A DNA stretch of 64,000 bases. Source: Cytophaga sp. FL35. Lineage in GTDB: Bacteria; Bacteroidota; Bacteroidia; Flavobacteriales; Flavobacteriaceae. The position numbers and the translations under genes are program-made. This document shows, one piece after another, positions 1-9,237 of this stretch (positions within the stretch are counted from its first letter, which is position 1; each line of letters begins with the position of its first letter). The notes beneath the pieces are model-generated. The model made no database searches. It had not been told where the DNA came from and saw nothing but the letters and a program-made list of their open reading frames with translations. The DNA lies in contig NZ_JACSOH010000010.1 of the NCBI RefSeq assembly GCF_014349235.1, positions 62,001-126,000 of the forward strand, in the 5' to 3' direction.

Positions 1-325
1 CAAGGACTATTATGACCATTACGAAAATAAATGGACTATTGATACCTCCAGATAAAAGAGTGATAGTTGCTGCACCAACAAATGAAAACAAGGCCGCCAA
101 TACGGCACCCTTGGTCAAATTGCCATAAGTTTTAAAATGCCAGAGGTTGAGAAGGTTGCAAATGGCAAATGTGCCAAATATAAAAGGGATAAGTCCTCTC
201 ATCTGCAGTGCTAGAATACAGAATAGCGCAAAGAGTAAACTCAGAAAAGATGAGTTATAAATAAATTTCTTGAGTAACCTGGTCTGGTTTACTTGGCGAT
301 GGTCTATTTTGAGGCTTTTGGGCAT
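1..325 (-). CDS. Membrane sensor histidine kinase, N-terminal part (cut by window edge)
   Basis: Only the first 108 residues are present; the rest lies to the left of the window. The reading frame starts MPKSLKIDHRQ and is open to the edge. It contains hydrophobic segments around residues 23-45, 50-60 and 72-108. It lines up almost without gaps with the N-terminus of the complete kinase at 612-1820: both share a Y-(N/T)-S-S start of the first helix, a GNLT motif and an SPF(I/L)F motif. I therefore infer a second kinase of the same kind, in tandem and on the same strand. The kinase domain itself cannot be seen. Confidence 0.75.
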   Translation of the reverse strand, partial: MPKSLKIDHRQVNQTRLLKKFIYNSSFLSLLFALFCILALQMRGLIPFIFGTFAICNLLNLWHFKTYGNLTKGAVLAALFSFVGAATITLLSGGINSPFIFVMVIIVL

Positions 326-611
326 TGAGATATCCTACAAAAATCTAAATCGAATGATTTCTACTATTTCATTGATTAAATACAAATAATTCTGAGGTTC
401 AAATGAAATTGAATTGATTGCTATTTATTTTGGATTAAACTACAATTTTATTACGAAAAATCTTAAGTAATTAGGACAAAAAATTTTTATAAAGATTTTC
501 TGAAATATTTTTCAAAGCTTTATACAGTAGTCAATTAGGATAATCAATATGTACTCTTTAGTTAAATTAACAGGATAAAGACTACGTATGTTTTATTAAT
601 TGCTAGATGTA

Positions 612-1820
612 TTATCTTTTATTCTCTATTTCTTTAAAAGTTAATATATAAGAGGTCCAGGTGACGGTATTTAGTCTTCTTATGGAGCCATGTAATTGTC
701 TGGCAAGGTTGTGAATAAGTTTTAGTCCAAGCGATTTAATTTCTTTTAAATCAATCTCTTCCTTAAACCCAATACCGTTATCGTTTATGGATAATTTGTA
801 TAGATTGGGGTTTTCCAATTTTTCTAGTATGATTGTAATGATACCGTCATTTTCTTCGGTAAAACCATATTTGATGGAATTTGTAACTGTCTCATTGATC
901 AGTAAACCTAGAGGAATTGCAGTGTCTATCCCTAATTGTAGTTCAGGGATATTCAGCTCTAAAAAAATATTCTTGTTTTTTGAAATTGCCGAGTTTAAAA
1001 GGTATTCCGTAAGTTGTTCTACATAAGTTCGAAAGTCAATCTTTGAAATATTTTGGTTGAGGTAGAGCATTTCATGTATCATGGCCATAGATAGAACCCT
1101 GTTTTGACTCCCTTTTAATAAGTCTTTGATCTTTTCATTTTTAGAATTCCTTGCTTGAAGATTCAATAAACTAGAAACTGTTTGGAGATTATTTTTTACC
1201 CTATGGTGTACTTCTTTTAAAAGTGTTTCCTTCTCTTCAATGCGGCTTTCAATTTCATTTTTGGAACGGTATAAATTATGATGGGTCTCCAAAAGGTTTT
1301 TTCCGAAAATATAGCCCAGCAAATAGACGGCAAATAGCATACTGAAAAGGCTGAACAAATCCTTTGACGCTTCCGGAACTTCATTTTGTATAAAATCCAA
1401 GGGGAGATAATCAATCAAAAAAATGATAAAAATAGTGGCCGTAATACTATATAGGTATATAGTACCGAGCAATTTAGTGGAAACGTAACCGGCCAATACT
1501 ATAATTGCCAAAATAAATAGGAAGGGACTTTGTACGGCTCCACTACAAAGGCTGATAACAATTGTACTTACCCATGACAACAGACTGGTATAAATAGCCA
1601 TGGATGTTAGATTACCATGACGTTTAAAGGCCCAAACATTGACGCTATTTAAAATGGTATAAAGAATAAAGGTGAAGGGTATGGTTCCTTCTATGTTCAA
1701 TAGAAAAATACATAACAAAGCGAAAACAAAGCTAAGTAGGGAAGAGGTATAGTTGAATTTAAGCAACAAACTTGTTTTATTGCCTAACCTAAAAGTATCT
1801 ATTTTTTCACCCTTGACCAT
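612..1820 (-). CDS. Membrane histidine kinase of the HisKA_2 (HWE-like) class
   Basis: Sensor kinase of about 402 residues. The first 175 residues form five or six hydrophobic helices, probably a membrane sensor, followed by a short coiled coil. The kinase core has the phospho-acceptor motif EVHHRVKNNLQ at about residues 203-213, typical of HisKA_2, then an HATPase domain with an N-box (NETVTNSIKYG) and G-boxes (DNGIGF, LGLKLI). No response regulator gene lies beside it. The ATG at 1820 is preferred over the one at 1838 because it matches the start of the paralogue at 1-325. The signal sensed is unknown. Confidence 0.85.
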   Translation of the reverse strand: MVKGEKIDTFRLGNKTSLLLKFNYTSSLLSFVFALLCIFLLNIEGTIPFTFILYTILNSVNVWAFKRHGNLTSMAIYTSLLSWVSTIVISLCSGAVQSPFLFILAIIVLAGYVSTKLLGTIYLYSITATIFIIFLIDYLPLDFIQNEVPEASKDLFSLFSMLFAVYLLGYIFGKNLLETHHNLYRSKNEIESRIEEKETLLKEVHHRVKNNLQTVSSLLNLQARNSKNEKIKDLLKGSQNRVLSMAMIHEMLYLNQNISKIDFRTYVEQLTEYLLNSAISKNKNIFLELNIPELQLGIDTAIPLGLLINETVTNSIKYGFTEENDGIITIILEKLENPNLYKLSINDNGIGFKEEIDLKEIKSLGLKLIHNLARQLHGSIRRLNTVTWTSYILTFKEIENKR

Positions 1821-1925
1821 AGGTTTGTGTAAGCCCATTAATTATGTTTACTCAACATTGTAGGCTTAACCTTGTTAAAAGGTACTTTAAAAAATACTAA
1901 TAATCTTGGTCTAATCGATTATCTA

Positions 1926-1959
1926 CCAAAAAATTACGGCAACCTATGAGGTTGCCGTA
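1926..1959 (-). terminator. Intrinsic terminator downstream of secA
   Basis: Perfect 11-bp inverted repeat (1935-1945 and 1949-1959) with a 3-nt loop. On the minus strand it is followed by a T-run (1928-1934). It lies 27 bases after the secA stop codon. Confidence 0.8.
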
Positions 1960-1986
1960 CATAAATTTTAAGTTATAAAAGGACGT

Positions 1987-4900
1987 TTAATCTTCTGTCA
2001 AAACCCATTCTCCTTTTTGAATTAAAGGTTCTGCCTGCTTAAATTTAACGGTCTTACTTTCTCCGGATACAACATTTTTAATGGTAACCCTATCATTTCT
2101 ACCAATCTTGGGTCTTTCCCTGGTAATGGTTTCCGTTACTTGTGGTCTTTGCCCTTGAGTTTGACCTGCCGCCCTATTGCGTGCTGCTAGCTCGTCGCTA
2201 TTGGGTATCTCCTCCTTACTGGTCTGCAGATTCTCTTTTGGCCTACTGATCGTTCTTTCTTCTTGAATCTCATTTGGATTGCTACTTGGTAGCTCGCCTT
2301 TGAACAAGAAAGAGACAACTTCTTTATTCACTTTATCAATCATACCCTTAAAAAGTTCAAATGCTTCAAACTTATAAATTAATAATGGGTCTTTTTGTTC
2401 GTGAACCGCTAGCTGAACGGATTGCTTTAATTCATCCATCTTGCGTAAATGCGTCTTCCAAGAGTCATCAATAATGGCCAAGGTTATGTTTTTCTCAAAG
2501 TCGTTTACCAGTTGCTTACCGTTGGAATCATAGGCCTCTTGTAAATTGGTAACAACATTTAAGGTTTTAATTCCATCTGTAAAAGGAACTACAATTCGCT
2601 CAAACTTATTGGAACTATCTTCGTGTACTTTTTTGATGACCGGAAAAGCGGTAGCGGCATTGCGCTCCATTTTTTCTTGGTAATGGTTATAGGCCACTTC
2701 ATAAACCTTTAAAGCGATATCCTGAACGTTCATTTTCATAAACTCATCCTCGGAAATAGGAGAAGTAATTGAAAAATATTTAATGAGTTCAAACTCAAAA
2801 TTCTTATAATCGCTAGCGGCTTTGTTGGTGTTCGATATGGCTTCACAAGTATCAAAAACCATGTTGGCGATATCCACTTTTAAACGTTCTCCTTGCAAAG
2901 CATGGCGTCTTCTCTTGTAAACCACCTCACGCTGCGCATTCATAACGTCATCATATTCCAAAAGACGCTTACGAACGCCAAAGTTGTTTTCCTCCACTTT
3001 TTTCTGGGCACGCTCTATGGACTTGGTCATCATGGAATGTTGTATCACTTCACCCTCTTCAAGCCCCATTTTATCCATCATCTTAGCTACCCTGTCCGAA
3101 CCAAAAAGTCTCATCAAGTTATCTTCCAAAGAAACATAGAATTGGCTCATACCTGGGTCTCCTTGACGGCCGGACCTACCTCTTAACTGTCTGTCTACAC
3201 GTCTTGAGTCATGCCTTTCTGTACCAATAATGGCCAAACCACCTGCTTTTTTAACACTATCGGTCAATTTAATATCCGTACCACGACCCGCCATGTTGGT
3301 CGCTATAGTTACTACCCCGGCATTACCGGCTTCTGCAACTACATCTGCCTCTTTCTTATGTAATTTGGCGTTCAATACATTGTGCGGTACCTTTCTAATG
3401 GTAAGCATTCTAGAAAGCAACTCCGATATTTCAACCGATGTTGTACCGATCAAAACAGGTCTTCCGGCTTGAGAAAGTTTGGTTACTTCCTCAATAATAG
3501 CATTGTATTTTTCCCTTTTGGTCTTATAGATAAGATCATTTCTATCATCACGAGCAATAGGACGGTTGGTTGGTATTTCCATCACATCCAATTTATAAAT
3601 CTCCCAGAATTCACCGGCTTCCGTTACCGCTGTACCTGTCATACCTGCCAGCTTTTTATACATTCTAAAGTAATTCTGGAGGGTAACCGTTGCAAAAGTC
3701 TGCGTTAAAGCTTCAATTTTCACGTTTTCCTTTGCTTCAATTGCTTGGTGCAGACCGTCTGAATATCTTCTACCGTCCATGATACGACCAGTTTGTTCAT
3801 CTACGATCATTACCTTATTGTCCATCACCACGTATTCTACGTCCTTCTCAAACAAGGTGTAGGCCTTTAATAATTGGGTCATGGTGTGAATTCGCTCGCT
3901 TTTTACGCCAAATTCCTTAAAAAGTTCTTCCTTAAGTTCCGCTTCTTTTTCAAGCTCAAGATTTTGGTTCTCAATTTTTGCAATTTCGGCACCAATATCC
4001 GGCATCACGAAAAAATCCCTGTCTTGGGCACCAGAAATATAATCTACGCCTTTGTCCGTAAGTTCTATCTGATTGTTCTTTTCGTCAATAACGAACAATA
4101 GGTCTTCATCTACCTTGGGCATTTCCCTATTGTTATCCTGCATATAAAAACCTTCCGTTTTTTGCAGTAGTTGTTTTATTCCTTCCTCGCTTAAGAACTT
4201 GATCAGCGCTTTGTTCTTAGGTAGGCCCCTGTATACTCTCAATAGGAGAAAGCCACCTTCCTTGGTGTCTCCAGCAGCAATAAGTTTCTTGGCCTCTGCC
4301 AATACGCCGGTTAAATGCTGTCTTTGCTTATTTACGATGTCACTAACCTTCGGGCGAAGTTCATTAAACTCATGGCGATCTCCCTCCGGAACAGGACCGG
4401 AGATAATCAACGGAGTTCTGGCATCATCGATCAATACGGAATCTACCTCATCTACAATGGCAAAATGGTGTGGGCGTTGTACCAAGTCCTTGGGCGTATG
4501 CGCCATGTTGTCCCTTAGGTAGTCAAAGCCAAATTCATTATTGGTTCCATAGGTAATATCGGCATTATAGGCAGCCCTTCTACCGGCAGAATTGGGTCTA
4601 TGTTTATCTATACAGTCCACGGATAAGCCGTGAAATTCAAATATTGGGGCCATCCAAGTACTATCCCTTTTCGCCAAATAATCGTTTACGGTTACCAAAT
4701 GTGCTCCATGGCCCGCCAAAGCGTTTAAATAGAGCGGTAGGGTAGCCACCAAAGTTTTACCTTCACCTGTTTGCATTTCTGCAATTTTCCCTTGGTGCAA
4801 GGCTATTCCTCCAATAAGCTGTACGTCATAGTGAATCATATCCCAAGTAACCTGCTTACCTGCTGCATCCCAAGAATTGGCCCAGATGGCATTTTCACCA

Positions 4901-5349
4901 TCTAGGGTAACATAGCTTTTGCTACCTGAAAGCTCTCTGTCATATTCAGATGCGGTTACCGTTAGCGTTTCGTTTTTGGCAAAACGCTTGGCAGTTTCCT
5001 TCACCACTGCGAATGCAACCGGTAGGATATCGTTCAATGTTTTTTCCGTAATAGCGTAAGCTTCTTCTTTTAATTTGTCTATTTCGGCGTATGTTTCTTC
5101 ATTTTTATCGATGTCAGTGGAGGCTTTTACCTCTGCTTCCAATTCCTCGATTTTGGCCGTTATCTCACTAATATCTTCAGCAATCTTTAACTTGAAAGTC
5201 TTGGTTTTGTCCCTTAATTCATCAAGGCTTATCCCTTCCAGTTCTTTTTCGAAGGATTTTATTTTATCAAGTATAGGCTGAAGTTCTTTTACGTCTTTTT
5301 TAGACTTATCGCCTACAAATATTTTTAGTACGGAATTTAAAAAACTCAT
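1987..5349 (-). CDS. secA: Preprotein translocase ATPase SecA
   Basis: Motor ATPase that pushes unfolded preproteins through SecYEG. The protein has about 1120 residues, the usual long form in Bacteroidota. NBD1 carries Walker A (MQTGEGKT, about residues 192-199) and the DEAD-type motif IVDEVDSVLIDDARTPLI. NBD2 has NMAGRGTDI and QLRGRSGRQGD. The C-terminus ends in a basic stretch (VTIKNVVSGESK) and lacks the cysteine zinc finger of E. coli SecA. The ATG at 5349 (MSFLNSVLKIF) is chosen because it matches the family N-terminus; an in-frame ATG at 5406 would add 19 residues that do not. It is transcribed alone, with a terminator just behind it. Confidence 0.97.
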   Translation of the reverse strand: MSFLNSVLKIFVGDKSKKDVKELQPILDKIKSFEKELEGISLDELRDKTKTFKLKIAEDISEITAKIEELEAEVKASTDIDKNEETYAEIDKLKEEAYAITEKTLNDILPVAFAVVKETAKRFAKNETLTVTASEYDRELSGSKSYVTLDGENAIWANSWDAAGKQVTWDMIHYDVQLIGGIALHQGKIAEMQTGEGKTLVATLPLYLNALAGHGAHLVTVNDYLAKRDSTWMAPIFEFHGLSVDCIDKHRPNSAGRRAAYNADITYGTNNEFGFDYLRDNMAHTPKDLVQRPHHFAIVDEVDSVLIDDARTPLIISGPVPEGDRHEFNELRPKVSDIVNKQRQHLTGVLAEAKKLIAAGDTKEGGFLLLRVYRGLPKNKALIKFLSEEGIKQLLQKTEGFYMQDNNREMPKVDEDLLFVIDEKNNQIELTDKGVDYISGAQDRDFFVMPDIGAEIAKIENQNLELEKEAELKEELFKEFGVKSERIHTMTQLLKAYTLFEKDVEYVVMDNKVMIVDEQTGRIMDGRRYSDGLHQAIEAKENVKIEALTQTFATVTLQNYFRMYKKLAGMTGTAVTEAGEFWEIYKLDVMEIPTNRPIARDDRNDLIYKTKREKYNAIIEEVTKLSQAGRPVLIGTTSVEISELLSRMLTIRKVPHNVLNAKLHKKEADVVAEAGNAGVVTIATNMAGRGTDIKLTDSVKKAGGLAIIGTERHDSRRVDRQLRGRSGRQGDPGMSQFYVSLEDNLMRLFGSDRVAKMMDKMGLEEGEVIQHSMMTKSIERAQKKVEENNFGVRKRLLEYDDVMNAQREVVYKRRRHALQGERLKVDIANMVFDTCEAISNTNKAASDYKNFEFELIKYFSITSPISEDEFMKMNVQDIALKVYEVAYNHYQEKMERNAATAFPVIKKVHEDSSNKFERIVVPFTDGIKTLNVVTNLQEAYDSNGKQLVNDFEKNITLAIIDDSWKTHLRKMDELKQSVQLAVHEQKDPLLIYKFEAFELFKGMIDKVNKEVVSFLFKGELPSSNPNEIQEERTISRPKENLQTSKEEIPNSDELAARNRAAGQTQGQRPQVTETITRERPKIGRNDRVTIKNVVSGESKTVKFKQAEPLIQKGEWVLTED

Positions 5350-5475
5350 CTTGTCTTTTTTATGATTGAAGCACTCAGGAATACAATGATGTGCAGGTAT
5401 CTTCAAACTATTTGGCTTTACTCTTCAAAAGCTGTTCCAGTATGGATTTGAATAGCAAATACGATATTGGACTGC

Positions 5476-5483
5476 CAAAATTA
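5476..5483 (-). promoter_or_regulatory. secA: Possible -7 element for secA
   Basis: On the minus strand the octamer TAATTTTG matches the Bacteroidota -7 consensus TAnnTTTG, about 125 bases ahead of the secA start. No clear TTG is found at the expected upstream distance, so the call is weak. Confidence 0.3.
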
Positions 5484-5596
5484 CAGAGAAGTTACCGGCC
5501 TATATGCCACGTGAGGCGAATTTAACAAATTGTGCTCTAAGAATACCCTATAAAGGAATATATTAAAATTCAATTTGTTCCTTAACTCAGTTCATC

Positions 5597-5625
5597 AAAA
5601 AAAGCCCCGAAAAGGGGCCTTTTTT
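5597..5625. terminator. Terminator-like hairpin, A/T runs on both sides
   Basis: GC-rich stem (gcccc / ggggc, 5604-5608 and 5614-5618) extended by a run of A on the left and a run of T on the right. It lies just after the stop of the minus-strand DUF2795 gene and would work in either direction. Confidence 0.75.
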
Positions 5626-5647
5626 ATAGTTTTTTGGTGTAGGATAA

Positions 5648-5872
5648 TTAATATTCATCCTCGTTCCAAAGGTAGTCTTCTTCAGTTGGATAATCGGGCC
5701 AAATCTCTTCAATAGACTCGTAAATTTCACCGCCTTCCTCTTCCATGGACTGTAAATTTTCGACGACCTCTAAGGGCGCACCTGTACGAATGGAATAATC
5801 GATCAATTCGTCTTTGGTGGCCGGCCATGGCGCATCACTTAAATAAGATGCTAGTTCTAATGTCCAATACAT
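5648..5872 (-). CDS. DUF2795 domain protein
   Basis: Small acidic protein of 74 residues that starts MYWTLELASYL and carries DAPWPATKDELIDYSIRTG, which fits the DUF2795 family. The C-terminus is strongly acidic (EEIWPDYPTEEDYLWNEDEY). There is no signal peptide or membrane helix, so it should be cytoplasmic. Its function is not established. A terminator follows directly, and the 194-bp gap upstream separates it from the adenosyltransferase gene, so it may be its own transcription unit. Confidence 0.8.
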   Translation of the reverse strand: MYWTLELASYLSDAPWPATKDELIDYSIRTGAPLEVVENLQSMEEEGGEIYESIEEIWPDYPTEEDYLWNEDEY

Positions 5873-6066
5873 TGTAATAAATCGGTTTTAAAATTTTTGC
5901 AAAAATAATTTTTCTGTGCACATAGCCAAGTAAAAATGACCATTTTATAGCTATTATTTTTGTTTTAATAGTTTGATAACGAAGAAATAATCAATTTATT
6001 AGAGAAATCCAAATAATTGCCTCTTTAATTATTTCCTTAGGTGGCTGATGTTGAAATCACCTGCGT

Positions 6067-6618
6067 TTAGGGAACCCATTTAACTTCTTCTGTCTCCAAT
6101 TCCTGTGACAATTTTCGCGCCAGAACAAAAAGATAATCACTTAGCCGGTTCAAAAAAACAAGAATATTATCCGCTACCGGTTCATCTTGATGTAATAGGG
6201 TGCAAGCTCGTTCCGCCCTTCTACATACTGTTCTGGCTAAATGACAGTATGACACAATTGGGTGCCCGCCAGGAAGTATAAAATGGGTCATTGCCGGGAG
6301 AAGTTCGTTCATTTGGTCTATTTCAACCTCCAGCAGTTGTGTGCTACTACCCGTGAATTCCGGAATTTGGAAATTATTTTTACTCTTTTTGTTTGGGTCC
6401 AACGCCAATTGTGCACCAACAACAAAAAGTTCTTTTTGGATGGTTTTCAGCATTTTGAGGTGATTCCCATCTATATTTTGGTCTCTGATTAGTCCTAGCC
6501 ATGAATTTAATTCATCAATATGGCCATAACTATCAATTCTAATATGGTGTTTTTTTACCCGGGTGCCACCAATTAATGATGTGGTTCCTTTATCTCCGGT
6601 CTTGGTGTAGATTTTCAT
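6067..6618 (-). CDS. Cob(I)alamin adenosyltransferase, PduO type
   Basis: Makes adenosylcobalamin from ATP and cob(I)alamin. The 183-residue protein has the family's P-loop-like N-terminus MKIYTKTGDKGTTSLIGG, the motif HIRIDSYGHIDELNSWLG, the active-site stretch RTVCRRAERA and the C-terminal NRLSDYLFVLARK. Length and motifs are normal. It is followed on the chromosome by unrelated housekeeping genes, as is common in flavobacteria. It supplies the cofactor that the CarH-like regulator at 30.7-31.6 kb would need, although the two genes are 24 kb apart. Confidence 0.93.
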   Translation of the reverse strand: MKIYTKTGDKGTTSLIGGTRVKKHHIRIDSYGHIDELNSWLGLIRDQNIDGNHLKMLKTIQKELFVVGAQLALDPNKKSKNNFQIPEFTGSSTQLLEVEIDQMNELLPAMTHFILPGGHPIVSYCHLARTVCRRAERACTLLHQDEPVADNILVFLNRLSDYLFVLARKLSQELETEEVKWVP

Positions 6619-6668
6619 AAAATAATGGTTTTAGAAAATTAAATGAAGATTTAAGGGGGTAATAGATT

Positions 6669-6818
6669 CTATTCCTCAATTTCTTTGGACTCTTTACGCT
6701 TATAGCCCTCCATAAATTTTCTACTTTTTCTTTCCTTGTGTTGCCTCCGATTGGTAACGGATATGAATAGATAGATGACGACAACTACACCTAAAATAAT
6801 GTAAATGGTATTTCCCAT
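6669..6818 (-). CDS. Small single-helix membrane protein (49 residues)
   Basis: An open frame starts with ATG at 6818 and stops with TAG at 6669. The product begins MGNTIYIILGVVVVVIYLFIS, a single hydrophobic helix of about 18 residues, followed by a highly basic tail (NRRQHKERKSRKF). It lies between the methyltransferase-like gene and the adenosyltransferase gene on the same strand, with short gaps on both sides. The helix-plus-basic-tail pattern and the conserved spacing support a real gene. Its function is unknown. Confidence 0.6.
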   Translation of the reverse strand: MGNTIYIILGVVVVIYLFISVTNRRQHKERKSRKFMEGYKRKESKEIEE

Positions 6819-6846
6819 AGCTTAGACTTAACCTAAAATTAGCGTA

Positions 6847-7344
6847 TTATATTCTAATCTTAAAATGCTCCTTAACCTGTTCCTTTCTAAAAAAGACCAT
6901 TGCCCCGTAAAACATATCTACTGTAACAGTTACGCTAGATTCATTTTTTAAATTTTCCCATGATTCTTTCTTTGCTTTATTTGTATAAGGCGAATGTATA
7001 TATATCATGGTGCCATTAGGAGCTTGATTTTGAAGTGAGAGTCCGTCTAACGGCAGATTTTTGGGGTGGTCAATAATTAAAAAAGGCGCAATTCCTGTGG
7101 TTATTTTTATGTTTGTATTTCCCTCAAGAGCTTCTTTAAACTGCTGGCCCTCCTCAATAATATTAACGGTTTTGATATTAAAATAATCCAAACTTTTTAA
7201 TAGGGCATTTACCCCTTTATTGTTGTGCAGTTTGGATTTCGAATAAAGACATTGAGTAACATATGTAAATACAAACGGGGAGTGTACTCCGTGCTCATTG
7301 GAAGATTTATAAAGGAACTGACAGAATTGTAAAAATTGGTACAA
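6847..7344 (-). CDS. Shortened class I methyltransferase-like protein
   Basis: Protein of 165 residues with an N-terminal NEHGVHSPFVF motif and a C-terminal MVFFRKEQVKEHFKIRI, both typical of a Bacteroidota family annotated as SAM-dependent methyltransferase. That family is usually about 80 residues longer. The glycine-rich SAM-binding loop expected in the middle is not visible here: the region goes from the N-terminal helix into a degenerate sequence. Loss of catalysis is therefore likely, though the frame is intact and the ends are conserved. The gene ends 29 bases before the small membrane protein and starts 12 bases after the ABC-F gene, suggesting one operon. Confidence 0.6.
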   Translation of the reverse strand: MYQFLQFCQFLYKSSNEHGVHSPFVFTYVTQCLYSKSKLHNNKGVNALLKSLDYFNIKTVNIIEEGQQFKEALEGNTNIKITTGIAPFLIIDHPKNLPLDGLSLQNQAPNGTMIYIHSPYTNKAKKESWENLKNESSVTVTVDMFYGAMVFFRKEQVKEHFKIRI

Positions 7345-7355
7345 GGTTCTAGTTT

Positions 7356-9236
7356 TTAATCTTCGATCATGGCGGAAAGTTCAAACCACCTTTCGGTCTT
7401 TTGGTCAATACTATCCATTGTTTCTTGGAGCTTAATGGATAATTCATCAATTTGTTCCCCGGAGAGTCCTGTGTCTGTAAATTGCTGTTGGATCTCTACT
7501 TTTTTCTTTTCAAGTTTCTCAATTTCCTTTTCCAAATTCTTGAACTCCTTTTGCTCCATGTAGCTAAGGGTCTTTCTCTTGTCATTTGTGTGGCTATCCG
7601 AGGTATTTTTGGTTTCCTTGTTGGTTTCCGCTTTTTCCAATCGCTCTTCAACTACTTTGCTATCTTCATAAACTCGATAGTCCGAGTAATTTCCTGGAAA
7701 ATCTTCAATAAGTCCATCGCCCTTAAAAACAAATAAGTGATCGACAATTTTATCCATAAAATAACGGTCGTGGGAGACCACCATGAGACACCCTGGAAAA
7801 TCCAACAGAAAACTTTCCAAAACGTTTAGAGTAACTATATCCAAATCATTGGTGGGTTCATCTAAAATGAGAAAGTTAGGGTTTTGTATTAGTACGGTAC
7901 AGAGGTAAAGTCTTTTTCGCTCACCTCCGCTTAACTTATCTACAAAATCGTATTGTTTTTTACGATCGAAGAGGAAACGTTCTAGTAGTTGTTGTGCCGA
8001 TATTTGCCTCCCTTTTTTAAGGGGAATGAAATCTCCAAATTCACGAATGATATCAATTACCTTTTGGCCTTCTTTTGGCTCTATTCCTTTTTGGGTATAA
8101 TAGCCAAATTTAATGGTGTCGCCAATAACAACTTTACCGGAATCTGGCTGATCCTTACCTGTCAATATGTTGAGAAAGGTAGATTTACCAGTACCGTTTT
8201 TTCCAATGATACCAATTCTTTCCCCTTTTTTAAAAGTGTAGTTAAATTGGTCCAAGATAGTTTTGTTTGGGTAAGCTTTGGAGATTTTGTGAAGCTCTAA
8301 AATCTTGCTTCCCATGCGTTCCATGTTGATTTCTAGCTGAACTTCATGGTCCTTTCTGCGTTGGCCCGCTTTTTCTTTTATAGTTTGAAAGTCATCGATT
8401 CTTGATTTGGATTTAGTGGTTCGTGCCTTGGGTTGTCTGCGCATCCAATCCAATTCTTTTTTAAACAAGCGTTCAGATTTGTGCTGTTCTACCGCTTCTT
8501 GCTCCAATCTAGCTTCTTTTTTTTCTAGGTAATAGGAGTAATTACCTTTGTAGGGATAGAGTTGTCCGTTGTCCAATTCCAAAATTTCGTTACAGACTCT
8601 TTCCAAAAAATAGCGGTCATGGGTCACCATAAATAGACTCATATTCTCTTTGGCAAAATAATCTTCTAACCATTCGATCATCTCAAGGTCCAAATGGTTG
8701 GTAGGCTCATCCAAAACCAAGAGGTCTGGTTTGTTTATAAGGGCGTTTGCCAAAGCCAAACGTTTTTTTTGTCCTCCAGAGAGTAAACCCACCTTGGCAT
8801 TTAAATCTTCTAGCTTTAGCTTGAAAAGGATTTGTTTGTACAACGTCTCAAAGTCCCATGCATTGAAACGTTCCATTGCTTCAAAAGCAGCTTGGTAGGT
8901 ATCTGTGTCCTCAGGATTTTCCAGCGCTTTCTCATAAGAATGAATTACTCTAAGAATCTCGTTGTCCGATGCAAAAATGGTCTCTTCTACCGTTAACTCT
9001 GGATTTAAATTGGGCTCTTGTGCCAAAAAGCTCACGCGAATATCTTTTCGGTAATTAATTTGACCGGAATCTGGCGTGTCATCACCTGACATGATATTTA
9101 ATATGGAGGTCTTTCCCGTACCATTCTTGGCAATCAAAGCAATTTTTTGACCGTTGTTTACACCAAAAGAAAGGTCTTGAAAAAGAATGCGCTCTCCATA
9201 GGATTTGGAAATATTTTGGACCGTAAGTAAATTCAT
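7356..9236 (-). CDS. ABC-F family ATPase, Uup-like
   Basis: Cytoplasmic protein of 626 residues with two ABC ATPase domains and no membrane helices. The first domain has Walker A (AKNGTGKTS, about residue 36) and signature LSGGQKKRLAL; the second has GKNGTGKST and LSGGERKRLYL. Between them is the linker rich in charged residues, and the C-terminus is a coiled coil (about residues 540-620), as in Uup. Members act on ribosomes or on branched DNA intermediates; the exact role here is not shown. The start codon sits one base after the stop of the DUF4105 gene upstream, so the genes are coupled. Confidence 0.9.
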   Translation of the reverse strand: MNLLTVQNISKSYGERILFQDLSFGVNNGQKIALIAKNGTGKTSILNIMSGDDTPDSGQINYRKDIRVSFLAQEPNLNPELTVEETIFASDNEILRVIHSYEKALENPEDTDTYQAAFEAMERFNAWDFETLYKQILFKLKLEDLNAKVGLLSGGQKKRLALANALINKPDLLVLDEPTNHLDLEMIEWLEDYFAKENMSLFMVTHDRYFLERVCNEILELDNGQLYPYKGNYSYYLEKKEARLEQEAVEQHKSERLFKKELDWMRRQPKARTTKSKSRIDDFQTIKEKAGQRRKDHEVQLEINMERMGSKILELHKISKAYPNKTILDQFNYTFKKGERIGIIGKNGTGKSTFLNILTGKDQPDSGKVVIGDTIKFGYYTQKGIEPKEGQKVIDIIREFGDFIPLKKGRQISAQQLLERFLFDRKKQYDFVDKLSGGERKRLYLCTVLIQNPNFLILDEPTNDLDIVTLNVLESFLLDFPGCLMVVSHDRYFMDKIVDHLFVFKGDGLIEDFPGNYSDYRVYEDSKVVEERLEKAETNKETKNTSDSHTNDKRKTLSYMEQKEFKNLEKEIEKLEKKKVEIQQQFTDTGLSGEQIDELSIKLQETMDSIDQKTERWFELSAMIED

Positions 9237-9237
9237 T

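Noticed and set aside
2893-4522. Several long plus-strand open frames inside secA
   Set aside because: They lie antisense to secA, which is complete and conserved, and their products show no domains.
5350-5406. Upstream extension of SecA by 19 residues from the ATG at 5406
   Set aside because: The extra part (MKIPAHHCIPECFNHKKDK) does not resemble SecA starts, while MSFLNSVLKIF does.
6590-6784. Minus-strand frame MSSSIYSYPLPIGGN...
   Set aside because: It overlaps the 49-residue membrane protein and the adenosyltransferase start in another frame; the 49-residue frame has a clear helix and basic tail.
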